From contig DASPRY010000058.1 of NCBI GenBank assembly GCA_035624215.1, positions 9,269 to 73,268 on the forward strand: DNA of 64,000 nucleotides. Reading direction: 5' to 3'. The notes under the pieces are model-generated. The model did not search any database and had not been told where the DNA came from. It saw only the letters and a list, made by a program, of their open reading frames with translations. Shown here piece by piece: positions 54,526 to 63,043 of this stretch. Position numbers and translations under genes: made by a program. Positions within the stretch are counted from its first letter, which is position 1. Each line of letters starts with the position of its first letter. This DNA is from JAFAGX01 sp035624215. Its GTDB lineage: Bacteria > Acidobacteriota > Terriglobia > Terriglobales > Acidobacteriaceae.

Positions 54526-56108
54526 TGGCCATTGTGGCAGGAGTGGACTTCGGGACCCTCACCGTCCGGGTTTCTCTCGTTGATAGTGAACAAGGCTTGC
54601 TTGACTCGGCTGTCGCCGAGTACCCACTCCACCGCAAGCGGGAAGATCCGGAATACGCAACACAATCGCACGCCGATCACATGCGGGCGTTGGCGGCAGC
54701 CACTCGTGAGGTTCTAACAAAAGCAGGGGTTGAGGGAGACCAGGTACGGGCGATCGCGCTGGACACCACGGGTTCCTCTGTTATTCCAGTGGGGAAAGAT
54801 CTTCAACCACTCGGTGAGTATTATTTGTGGTGCGATCACCGCGCCAAACGCGAAGCAGCCGAAATCACGGAAACCGCGCACCGCGAACAGTTGGAAGCGA
54901 TCAAGTGGTGCGGCGGAGTCTACTCCTCCGAATGGGGATTTTCTAAGCTTCTACATTGGCTTAGAAACAATCCAGCAAAGCGATCGGAATTTGTCTCGGC
55001 GTTTGAGCACTGCGACATGGTGGCAGCGACGCTGTGCGGTATCACTGATCCCAGGAAGGTGAAACGCAGTGTATGCGCAATGGGGCACAAGTGGATGTGG
55101 AACGCACGGCTGGGAGGCCTCCCGCCCGAGAGCTTCTTAGCAAAGGTTGATCCTCTGCTGAGGGGGGTGCGTGAGAAATTAGAAGGAGACTATGAAACCT
55201 CAGACAAGATCGCGGGCAAGCTTTCTTCATTCTGGGCTGAGAAGCTGGGGCTGAAATCGGGTGTTCCGATTCCCGTCGGAGCTTTCGATGCCCACTGGGA
55301 TGCCATCGGAGCAGGCTGCCGTACCGATGACATGGTAAATGTGGTTGGAACATCGACTTGCATTATCGGTATCACGCCTTCGGTGAACCTGGTTCCCGGC
55401 GTATGCGGCGTTGTTCAGGGCAGCGTGCATCCGCATCGTACCGGCATTGAGGCCGGGCTCTCCGCGGTAGGAGACATTTTCAACGCCATCGCCTCCCGCG
55501 CCGGCGGTGATGTGAAGACCCTGAGCCAAGGACTGGAAAAATACCGCGCTGGCCAAACGGGTCTGCTGCGCATGACCTGGGACAACGGTGATCGCACGGT
55601 ACTGGTAAATCCCAACCTGCGCGGCGCTACACTGGGATGGAATCTCCAAAGCACTGCTCAGGATGAACTCTTCGCGGCTATTGAAGGCACGGCCTTTCAC
55701 ACTCGCGTCATTCTGGATCGCATGGCAGCCCATGGCGTGCAGATCAAGCGTGTGATCAACGCCGGTGGCATTCCGCAAAAGAACGATGTATTGAACCAGG
55801 TTTACGCCAATGTGCTGGGCCGGCCCGTCCTGGTTCCCAACAAAAGTGTGGTCAGTCTTGGTTCGGCTATTTTTGCTTTTCTGGCAGCTGGCACTTTCAA
55901 GACCGTCGAGGAGGCGCAGGATAAGATTTGCCCTTCGTACCGGACGTTTATGCCCAACGCACCGGCGCAGGCTGTTTATGAGAAACTCTATCCTTTATAT
56001 AGCAAGCTCTACTTCACCTTGGGGCAGAGGGTCGCTAACGGACTAGGCGACGTTCTTCCGACGTTGATCGCGGTAGCAGAATCGGTGGCGAACCCGGCTA
56101 AGGCATAA
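54525..56108 (+). CDS. araB: Ribulokinase (FGGY family)
   Basis: 527 residues from the ATG at 54525 that overlaps the isomerase stop; the frame is open to 54396, in the isomerase. FGGY marks: GVDFGTLTVRVSLVD (ATP/phosphate loop), DTTGSSVIPVG, the ribulokinase-type EYYLWCDHRAKREAAEI, SEWGFSKLLHWLR, and in the second lobe GAFDAHWDAIGAG and INAGGIPQKNDVLNQVYANVLGRPV. It phosphorylates L-ribulose. Spacing to the epimerase gene is 13 bp. Confidence 0.93.
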   Translation: MAIVAGVDFGTLTVRVSLVDSEQGLLDSAVAEYPLHRKREDPEYATQSHADHMRALAAATREVLTKAGVEGDQVRAIALDTTGSSVIPVGKDLQPLGEYYLWCDHRAKREAAEITETAHREQLEAIKWCGGVYSSEWGFSKLLHWLRNNPAKRSEFVSAFEHCDMVAATLCGITDPRKVKRSVCAMGHKWMWNARLGGLPPESFLAKVDPLLRGVREKLEGDYETSDKIAGKLSSFWAEKLGLKSGVPIPVGAFDAHWDAIGAGCRTDDMVNVVGTSTCIIGITPSVNLVPGVCGVVQGSVHPHRTGIEAGLSAVGDIFNAIASRAGGDVKTLSQGLEKYRAGQTGLLRMTWDNGDRTVLVNPNLRGATLGWNLQSTAQDELFAAIEGTAFHTRVILDRMAAHGVQIKRVINAGGIPQKNDVLNQVYANVLGRPVLVPNKSVVSLGSAIFAFLAAGTFKTVEEAQDKICPSYRTFMPNAPAQAVYEKLYPLYSKLYFTLGQRVANGLGDVLPTLIAVAESVANPAKA

Positions 56109-56121
56109 TCGGGGAGAGAGA

Positions 56122-57258
56122 ATGAGCGTTGCAGGAAACAAGCCAATCATCGCGATCGGCGGGCTATGCTTGTTGTTAATCGGCCCCGCGGAGGCGAAGA
56201 CAAAAGTGAAAAGCCAGCCATTTGGAAGGATGCCGGATGGAACTGCCGTAGAACTCTATAGCCTGGAGGACGGTCCTTACCAGGTACGCATCGCCAGCTA
56301 CGGCGGGATCGTCGTCTCGGTGATGGCGCCAGACCGCAACGGCAAGACCACAGACGTCGTATTGGGCTTCGATGATCTCGACGGCTATGTTGCCAATAAC
56401 AATGTCCCTAAGGGTGGCGCGTTTTTTGGCGCCATCATCGGACGGTATGCAAATCGGATTGCCCATGGCAGCTTTACCCTGGACGGACAAGAATATTCCT
56501 TGCCTCTGAACAACGGCGAAAATTCTCTTCATGGCGGCCCACACGGCTTCAACAATGTGGTCTGGAAAGTACGGCCGATCGCGAACGGAGTAGAGCTAAG
56601 TTACCTGAGCAAAGATGGTGAGGCCGGATATCCGGGTAATCTGACGGTGGTAGTGCGCTATACCCTGGTGAAAGGCGACTTGCGGATCGAGTATTCGGCT
56701 ACCACGGACAAAGATACGGTCGTCAATTTGACGAACCATTCATATTTCAACCTTGCCGGACAAGGTGACGGGACTATTCTCAACCACCTCCTCACATTGC
56801 ACGCATCTCGTTTCACCCCGGTGGATGCGGGATTGATTCCTACTGGTGAGTTGAAGCCTGTCGAAAGAACTCCCTTTGATTTTCGCAAGCCGACTGCTGT
56901 GGGAGCGCAAATCGATGCAAATGACCAGCAACTTCGCCTTGGGCACGGATATGATCACAATTGGGTTTTGGACGGTGGCAGCGGGAAGCTAGCCGAGGCC
57001 GCTGAGGTTTATGAGTCCGACAGTGGGCGCGTGCTGAGAGTATTCACTGATCAGCCGGGAATCCAATTCTACACCGGAAACTTTTTGGATAGCTCGATTA
57101 AGGGAAAAGGTGCAAGGCCCTATGAAAAACATGCAGCGCTGTGCCTGGAGACGCAGCACTTCCCCGATTCGCCCAATCATCCTACTTTTCCAAGCACTGA
57201 ATTGAAACCTGGCCAGCGATATCACACAGTCACCATATATAGCTTTTCTACGCGCTAG
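56122..57258 (+). CDS. galM: Secreted aldose 1-epimerase (mutarotase)
   Basis: 378 residues. A signal peptide (about 1-25, ending PAEA) suggests a periplasmic enzyme, as in several Gram-negatives. The GalM residues are in place: the NHSYFNLAGQG His and the ALCLETQHFPDSPNHP Glu, with GGFFGAIIGRYANRIAHGSF-type substrate loop. It interconverts alpha and beta anomers of the aldose so the symporter and isomerase receive the right form. GGGGAGAGA lies upstream of the ATG. It is followed by the GH39 gene after 13 bp. Confidence 0.92.
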   Translation: MSVAGNKPIIAIGGLCLLLIGPAEAKTKVKSQPFGRMPDGTAVELYSLEDGPYQVRIASYGGIVVSVMAPDRNGKTTDVVLGFDDLDGYVANNNVPKGGAFFGAIIGRYANRIAHGSFTLDGQEYSLPLNNGENSLHGGPHGFNNVVWKVRPIANGVELSYLSKDGEAGYPGNLTVVVRYTLVKGDLRIEYSATTDKDTVVNLTNHSYFNLAGQGDGTILNHLLTLHASRFTPVDAGLIPTGELKPVERTPFDFRKPTAVGAQIDANDQQLRLGHGYDHNWVLDGGSGKLAEAAEVYESDSGRVLRVFTDQPGIQFYTGNFLDSSIKGKGARPYEKHAALCLETQHFPDSPNHPTFPSTELKPGQRYHTVTIYSFSTR

Positions 57259-57271
57259 TTTGGCAGCAGAG

Positions 57272-59035
57272 ATGCAAATTTGTCGCTGGTTTTCCGGCAC
57301 CAGCCTTACGGCAAACGATCTAGGACCCAAGACCACAATCACAACTTACGCAGTTCAGATTGTTCTTCTAGCCGCTTTTCTGTGGATACCGAATCGATGT
57401 TGGTCACAGTCAACCACTGATAGGGTCAGCATCCGGGTCAGCTTCGATCAACCGGCTGGGCGACTTACTCCAATTTGGAACTATTTCGGATACGACGAGC
57501 CGAATTACAGCTACACACTTAATGGGCGGAAACTTCTTGCCGAGTTGGCCGCGCTTGATGCGTCGCCAGTCTACATACGGGTTCACAATCTGCTCACTAC
57601 CGGTAATGGCTCCGGGTCACTGAAATGGGGATCGACCAACGCCTATACGGAAGATATTTCCGGAAATCCCATTTACAGCTGGGACATCGTCAACCGGCTT
57701 TTCGATACTTTCCATGAAACTGGCGTTAAGCCGATAGTTGAGATCGGCTTCATGCCCAAGGCGCTCTCGACGCATCCCGAACCTTATCGGCACGAGTTTC
57801 CTTTGGCGCCGGTCAGTGAAATTTACACAGGTTGGGCTTACCCACCGAAGGACTACAGCAAGTGGGCCGACCTGGTATTCCGCTTCGTCCGCCACCTGCG
57901 TGAACGCTACGGTGATCCTGAGCTAAAGAGCTGGTTTTGGGAGGTATGGAATGAACCCGATATCGGCTATTGGCAAGGGACCGAGGATGAATTTCTCAAG
58001 CTTTATGACTTTACAGTCGATGCCGTGTTGCGCGCGTATCCTGAGGCGAAGATCGGCGGACCAGACACCACAGGCCCCAACGGTGGCAAGGCAGCCGAGT
58101 ATCTGCGGGCATTCCTCAATCATTGCGCACATGGGAAGAACTATGTCAGCGCGAGAACTGGCAGTCATCTGGATTTTGTAAGTTTTCATGCCAAGGGGAT
58201 GCCGGCGTGGCGCGGGGATCACGTGGAGATGGGAATCAGTCGTCAGCTTTCGGCTATTGAGCAGGGCTTCGAGATAATCAAGTCTTTTCCGGAGTGGCAG
58301 CACACTCCCGTGTTGCTGGGAGAATCCGATCCGGAAGGCTGCGCTGCCTGCTCAGCAAAAGGAAATCCACAGAACTCGTACCGCAATGGACCTCTGTATA
58401 GCACTTACACAGTGGAAGTCCTGAACAACATTCTGAACCTGGTTCGTGACGGGCAAATCGACTTTGTCGGAGCGGTTACGTGGTCTTTCGAATTCGAAGA
58501 TCAGCCGTATTTTGCAGGTTTCCGCGAACTCGCGACCAATGGCATCGACAAACCCGTACTGAACGCCTTCCGCATTTTAGGACTGCTCGGCAGCGAACGC
58601 CTGAATCTAGCTAGCTCGGGGGCGTTGCAGACAGAACAGGTCTTGCGAACCGGTGTGCGAGAAAATCCCGACATCAATGCAATTGCCACTCGCAAAGACC
58701 GCGAGCTCGAGGTCTTGATCTGGAATTATCATGACGATGACATCCAGGCCCCCGATTCCCCGATTGATGTCACCGTGACCGGGTTGCCGCTGAACGCAAA
58801 GCGGGGGCTACTAGAGCACTTCCGAGTCGACGGAACCCGTAGCAACGCGTTCGCCCGATGGCAGGTAATGGGGTCGCCACAATCTCTTACAGAGATTGAA
58901 TATTCCCAACTGCGGAACGCAGGTGAATTGCAGTTGTTGCATTCTCCGGAATGGGTAGATCTCGAGCACGGAACGGTTCATCTGCAATTTAGTCTATCCC
59001 GGCAGGGAATTTCCCTTTTGCGGCTGTCATGGTGA
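57272..59035 (+). CDS. GH39-type glycoside hydrolase (beta-xylosidase-like)
   Basis: 587 residues from the ATG at 57272; a TTG at 57260 is possible. An N-terminal hydrophobic segment (VQIVLLAAFLWIPNRCWSQ) is a signal peptide with a long n-region. The barrel has the GH-A pair: acid/base E228 in EVWNEPDIGYW and nucleophile E351 in VLLGESDPEG. GH39 contains beta-xylosidases and alpha-iduronidases; the arabinose context favours cleaving xylose or arabinose side units. Ends 2 bp before the end of the convergent GH127 gene. Confidence 0.85.
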   Translation: MQICRWFSGTSLTANDLGPKTTITTYAVQIVLLAAFLWIPNRCWSQSTTDRVSIRVSFDQPAGRLTPIWNYFGYDEPNYSYTLNGRKLLAELAALDASPVYIRVHNLLTTGNGSGSLKWGSTNAYTEDISGNPIYSWDIVNRLFDTFHETGVKPIVEIGFMPKALSTHPEPYRHEFPLAPVSEIYTGWAYPPKDYSKWADLVFRFVRHLRERYGDPELKSWFWEVWNEPDIGYWQGTEDEFLKLYDFTVDAVLRAYPEAKIGGPDTTGPNGGKAAEYLRAFLNHCAHGKNYVSARTGSHLDFVSFHAKGMPAWRGDHVEMGISRQLSAIEQGFEIIKSFPEWQHTPVLLGESDPEGCAACSAKGNPQNSYRNGPLYSTYTVEVLNNILNLVRDGQIDFVGAVTWSFEFEDQPYFAGFRELATNGIDKPVLNAFRILGLLGSERLNLASSGALQTEQVLRTGVRENPDINAIATRKDRELEVLIWNYHDDDIQAPDSPIDVTVTGLPLNAKRGLLEHFRVDGTRSNAFARWQVMGSPQSLTEIEYSQLRNAGELQLLHSPEWVDLEHGTVHLQFSLSRQGISLLRLSW

Positions 59036-59037
59036 AC

Positions 59038-61113
59038 TCACGTTTTCAACAGTAGGTTCCAGACCTGCATGAAAGTGGCTTGCCGGTTCGCCCAAGCATA
59101 ATAAGGGATAAACGTCAGTGGGACGCTTCGTGTCTGCGGTGATCCTCCGGCGTAGTGGAAGTACAGGCCTTGCTCTGATGTGTCCCGCTCATAGACCTTG
59201 CCGGTGTGGTGCAGGACAAGCATTCCTCCGAGCAGGTCACTCCTGAACTCGGACTGGAATTGTTCCGACGGATGGCGTCCAGCGTCTACCGCTACATCAC
59301 TCAGAAATACGCCGCTGGGCTGATCGATTTCTTCGAGGCAATAGATTAGTGGCCCCCGCTGAATTGCGACTCGACCCGAGTCGTCAGCAACGCGCGGATT
59401 CGCCTCAATCAACTGTGGGACAACTTCAAGTTGAAGGTGAATCATGTCACCGGGAGACCACCGACGACGAATAGCAAGATACTCTCCTGCTTTTGCGCCC
59501 GGAACAGAGTTGTTATTCACCATGACTTGCGCACGGTCGGTCCATCCCGGAATACGCACGTAGAACGTGAACTCAGACACTTCCGAAGGAGCGACTGTAA
59601 TTTGCACATCACCATCCCAGGGATAGTTTGTCTTCTGCCTGACTTTGAGCCCAACGCCGTTTTCCAGGCGCCAATTGAGTTCCGAATTGTCGTAGAAATG
59701 TACGTAGAGGCCGTCACTGCTCGTACTGTAGAAGTACCCGGGAAGCGACCCAAAGGTGCGTTCCAGGTTCGGCGGACAACAGGTCACCTCGTACCACGGA
59801 TTGCGGATCTTGTCTCCGGTGGAGGGATCAAAGGCCAGCGGATTGCGATAACAATAGAGCGTGCCGTCTAGCGACATACCCGAGTTGATTCCGTTGTATA
59901 GAGCCCGTTCCATCACATCTGTGAACTTTGCATCTCCGGTAACCGCCAGCATGCGCCAGTTCCACATCATGTTGCCGATCGCGGCACAGCTTTCGCCATA
60001 AGCGCGGAAATTCGGCAACTCATATGCGTCACCAAATGCTTCACCGTCTGACCGCGAACCCACCCCGCCGGTCACGTACATTTTGGTGGTGATCATGTCG
60101 TTCCAAAGAGTATGGAGCGTCTTCCAATAGGCCTCATCTCCAGTCTCCATGTAATAGTCAGTTGCGCCACAACAGGCATACATTGCCCGCACCGCATGAC
60201 CTTCCATCTTCCTGCGCGCCGTAAATGGTGTTCCGCTAAACATGTAAACCGTCCGGCGCTCCGGTAGCTGAAGACGGTCGTCGCCTTGCAGGATGTAACC
60301 GGCAACGTCGAGTTGACGCTTGTCGCCAGTTATGCGGTACAGTTCGATCAGTGCCAGCTCGATTTCCGGATGACCGGAGACGATCGGTTTCTTTGGCGCC
60401 GGTCCATAATTCGGAATCAGGAAATCGTCGACGAAGCAGATTCCGGCATCGAGGAATTTGCGGTCGCCAGTCGCCCGATAGAACGCGATCGAGCCCTGCA
60501 GCATGTGTCCGATGTTGTACAGCTCATGACCCGTGGTTTGGCTTTGGACGGTCATCCGCAAGGATTTGCGGTCGTCTTGATAATAGGTATTGAGATACCC
60601 ATTCGGCTCTTGAACAGCTACTATTTCATCAATGATTTTTTCTGCTCTGGTGAGTAGTTCAGGGCGATCTCCGGATTGCAGTACGAAACCGACGGCTTCA
60701 GTCCACTTATAAACATCGGAGTCGGAAAATACGGGTCCCATCTGCGGTGCATTGCTCTTCCCAAGCACTCGGCGGAAGTTGTTCATACGACCGTTCGCTT
60801 CCAGCAGATCATGCATAGTGGGAATGCTCTTAGTCACGTTGACTTCGCGGCGTGGCGCCCAGAAACCTCCGGTAATCGTCACAGCCCGCACAGGGATGTC
60901 TCGCAGTTTGGCGTGCGGTGATTTCGCGAGATTTTCGATTCCCTGATCTTTCCAGCCAGGCGAATCGGTCGGCGGAACTTCGCTGCTGCTAGGAGCGTTC
61001 GTTCCATTCACAGCTTCTGCGAAACTTCTACCGGTGGGCAACGAGGACAATGCTGCCGCCGAGATTGCAGTCGTTACAAATTGCCGACGCGAAATACTCT
61101 CTTTATGAGCCAT
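59038..61113 (-). CDS. Tat-exported beta-L-arabinofuranosidase, GH127
   Basis: 691 residues. Tat motif SRRQFV (8-13) followed by TTAISAAALSSLPTG. The catalytic domain is GH127 (DUF1680 type): an EVTCCPPNLERT motif (E442, C445, C446) and ESC (E374, C376), the zinc-Cys site known from HypBA1, where the equivalent residues are E338, C340, C417 and C418. The nucleophile is a Cys, so this is an unusual glycosidase. It should cleave beta-L-arabinofuranosyl linkages. It lies 15 bp behind the GH51 gene and is surely co-transcribed. Confidence 0.92.
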   Translation of the reverse strand: MAHKESISRRQFVTTAISAAALSSLPTGRSFAEAVNGTNAPSSSEVPPTDSPGWKDQGIENLAKSPHAKLRDIPVRAVTITGGFWAPRREVNVTKSIPTMHDLLEANGRMNNFRRVLGKSNAPQMGPVFSDSDVYKWTEAVGFVLQSGDRPELLTRAEKIIDEIVAVQEPNGYLNTYYQDDRKSLRMTVQSQTTGHELYNIGHMLQGSIAFYRATGDRKFLDAGICFVDDFLIPNYGPAPKKPIVSGHPEIELALIELYRITGDKRQLDVAGYILQGDDRLQLPERRTVYMFSGTPFTARRKMEGHAVRAMYACCGATDYYMETGDEAYWKTLHTLWNDMITTKMYVTGGVGSRSDGEAFGDAYELPNFRAYGESCAAIGNMMWNWRMLAVTGDAKFTDVMERALYNGINSGMSLDGTLYCYRNPLAFDPSTGDKIRNPWYEVTCCPPNLERTFGSLPGYFYSTSSDGLYVHFYDNSELNWRLENGVGLKVRQKTNYPWDGDVQITVAPSEVSEFTFYVRIPGWTDRAQVMVNNNSVPGAKAGEYLAIRRRWSPGDMIHLQLEVVPQLIEANPRVADDSGRVAIQRGPLIYCLEEIDQPSGVFLSDVAVDAGRHPSEQFQSEFRSDLLGGMLVLHHTGKVYERDTSEQGLYFHYAGGSPQTRSVPLTFIPYYAWANRQATFMQVWNLLLKT

Positions 61114-61128
61114 GAGCTAAACCCGCTT

Positions 61129-62748
61129 CTAGAGCGACCATTGAACCACTGTGTAGGAACGTGCCGGAACTTCAAATCGGGTCTTGCTGCCCGAGGTTGT
61201 CGGAGGCGAAAACTTCTGCGGGACAACCTTCTGCGGAGTTGAGAAACTGTTCGAAGCCTTCAAATCATCACCCGTTAGAAGCGAGGCCGTGACCACACGC
61301 GTAGGTGCGGCATCCTCCCACACAACTTCAACCTCATGTGCCTTCGAAAGGTCCCGGTTGAGAATCAACAAGACAACTTTGCCGCTTGTATCGTAACAGC
61401 CGGTTGCATCCAAGTGCGGGACCTGGTCCAGTCCTGAGACATCATATGTAGAAGACTCGACGAGCAGGTTCAGCACAGAGCCTTTACCGAACTGCAATCC
61501 CCAGCTGTACGGGTAATAGATCGTCTGCCGGTAGAGACCGTTCTCATTTGTCACTATCGGAGCGATCACATTCACCAGTTGTGCCAGACAAGCGATCTTC
61601 ACACGGTCGGCATTGCGCAACAGCGTGTTGACCATCCCGCCAACCATGAGCGCATCTTCCAGGTTGTAGACTTCCTCCAGCAGATGCGGTGCTTGCTTCC
61701 GGTGCCCGTCGACCGCATCCCCGCTGGTTGTGCGATACCAGACGTTCCATTCATCAAACGAGAGCCACAACTTCTTGGGCGAGCGCTTACGGCCGCGTAC
61801 CAAATCACACACCGCAAGCGTCTCCGTAATCTGGCGCTCCATCATGAGATTTAGCGCCACGAACTTTGCGCTGTCCCCGCCCGTGTCACGAGAGTTGTTT
61901 CCAAAATAGCGATGCAGTGACAGCCCATCGACATATTCGTAACACCGCTCAAGCACCTCGCGATCCCATTCCAGATAAGTGGGCATGAAAGGCCCACTGG
62001 AACCGCAGGCAATCAGCTTAAGATCGGGATCGACATCGCGCATCTGCCGCGCCCCGTCGGCGGCTTTCAAACCATATTCGGTCGCCGACATGTGCCCGAT
62101 CTGCCAGGGCCCATCCATTTCGTTACCCAGACACCAGTGCTTCACATTGTAAGCCTCAGCAATTCCGTGCTGGCGCCGCAGATCGCTCCAGCGTGTCCCC
62201 TTGTCTACATTGCAGTACTCGACCAGTGCCGCGGCCTCCTCCGCCGTTCCCGTTCCTAGATTCAGTCCCATAAGGGGCTCCGTACCTGCTGCCTTACACC
62301 ATGCCATATACTCATTCGTTCCGAACTGGTTCGACTCTAGAGTGTTCCACGCTTTGTCGAGCAGTCGTGGTCGATTCTGCTTCGGGCCAACTCCGTCGAG
62401 CCAGTTATATCCGGAAACAAAGTTGCCTCCTGGATAACGAATAATGGGAACGCCCAGTTGACGGATTTCGTTCAGGACATCGGTGCGAAAGCCGTTTGCA
62501 TCAGCCAGCTTCGAACCGGGATCGTATACGCCACCGTAGATCGCGCGTCCCAGATGTTCCAAGAACGAACCAAAAAGATTGCGATCGATCGGGGAGATCG
62601 TGCGTCGGGTATCTACGTAAATCCTAGCTGTTGTGTTGGCGGGAGCGGCTTGGGCGAATGATGATCGTCTGAAAACCAAGTCGGCGGAAAAGGCAACGCT
62701 GGCGACGGTTGCGTGCTGTAGAAACTGTCGACGAGAGCCAGAGGGCAT
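61129..62748 (-). CDS. abfA: Tat-exported alpha-L-arabinofuranosidase, GH51
   Basis: 539 residues. Tat motif SRRQFLQ (5-11) at the N-terminus and cleavage-like FAQAAPA near 33. GH51 barrel: FGSFLEHLGRAIYGGVYDPGS, IIRYPGGNFVSGYNW, acid/base E210 in WCLGNEMDGPWQ and nucleophile E333 in SFDEWNVWY; C-terminal beta-sandwich. Removes alpha-L-arabinofuranose from arabinan or arabinoxylan. AAGGAG lies upstream, though with 11-nt spacing. First gene of a two-gene unit with GH127; a candidate operator lies about 100 bp upstream. Confidence 0.93.
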   Translation of the reverse strand: MPSGSRRQFLQHATVASVAFSADLVFRRSSFAQAAPANTTARIYVDTRRTISPIDRNLFGSFLEHLGRAIYGGVYDPGSKLADANGFRTDVLNEIRQLGVPIIRYPGGNFVSGYNWLDGVGPKQNRPRLLDKAWNTLESNQFGTNEYMAWCKAAGTEPLMGLNLGTGTAEEAAALVEYCNVDKGTRWSDLRRQHGIAEAYNVKHWCLGNEMDGPWQIGHMSATEYGLKAADGARQMRDVDPDLKLIACGSSGPFMPTYLEWDREVLERCYEYVDGLSLHRYFGNNSRDTGGDSAKFVALNLMMERQITETLAVCDLVRGRKRSPKKLWLSFDEWNVWYRTTSGDAVDGHRKQAPHLLEEVYNLEDALMVGGMVNTLLRNADRVKIACLAQLVNVIAPIVTNENGLYRQTIYYPYSWGLQFGKGSVLNLLVESSTYDVSGLDQVPHLDATGCYDTSGKVVLLILNRDLSKAHEVEVVWEDAAPTRVVTASLLTGDDLKASNSFSTPQKVVPQKFSPPTTSGSKTRFEVPARSYTVVQWSL

Positions 62749-62848
62749 CGAAGGTCGATCTCCTTAGTCGACACCTACGATTTCGCCGGTCGCTGGGCAA
62801 CGCGGGGCTAAGGTCGAGAAACAGGCAAAGCCAAGCAGAAGATCTACG

Positions 62849-62860
62849 GTAATCGATTGC
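62849..62860. promoter_or_regulatory. Candidate LacI-type operator upstream of the arabinofuranosidase operon
   Basis: On the minus strand GCAATCGATTAC, which equals the arabinose-operon core GTAAACGATTAC at 10 of 12 positions and keeps the CGATTAC half. AATCGATT is a perfect palindrome. It sits about 100 bp before the GH51 ATG, between it and the terminator of the fourth receptor. No convincing promoter hexamers could be assigned. Confidence 0.45.
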
Positions 62861-62920
62861 TTTAATCGAAACGAGCTTACACCCTCCTGGCTCAGAGTTG
62901 CCAGGCATCTCCTAGAATGC

Positions 62921-62975
62921 AAAAAAGAAGAACGGCGCTCGCTTAAGTACCCAGGGAAGTCGCGAACGCCGTTCT
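62921..62975 (-). terminator. Terminator behind the fourth TonB-dependent receptor
   Basis: On the minus strand AGAACGGCG (62967-62975) pairs with CGCCGTTCT (62929-62937) over 9 bp with a 29-nt loop, and a TTCTTTTTT run follows (down to 62921). It is after the receptor stop at 63044 and before the candidate operator of the GH51 gene, so it separates two transcripts. Confidence 0.6.
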
Positions 62976-63043
62976 CTGGTGCCCGATGGGAGCCCGCGAG
63001 ATTCGCCGCGGTATCAGGGCGCCGAGCTCTGCCTTCTATCCGA

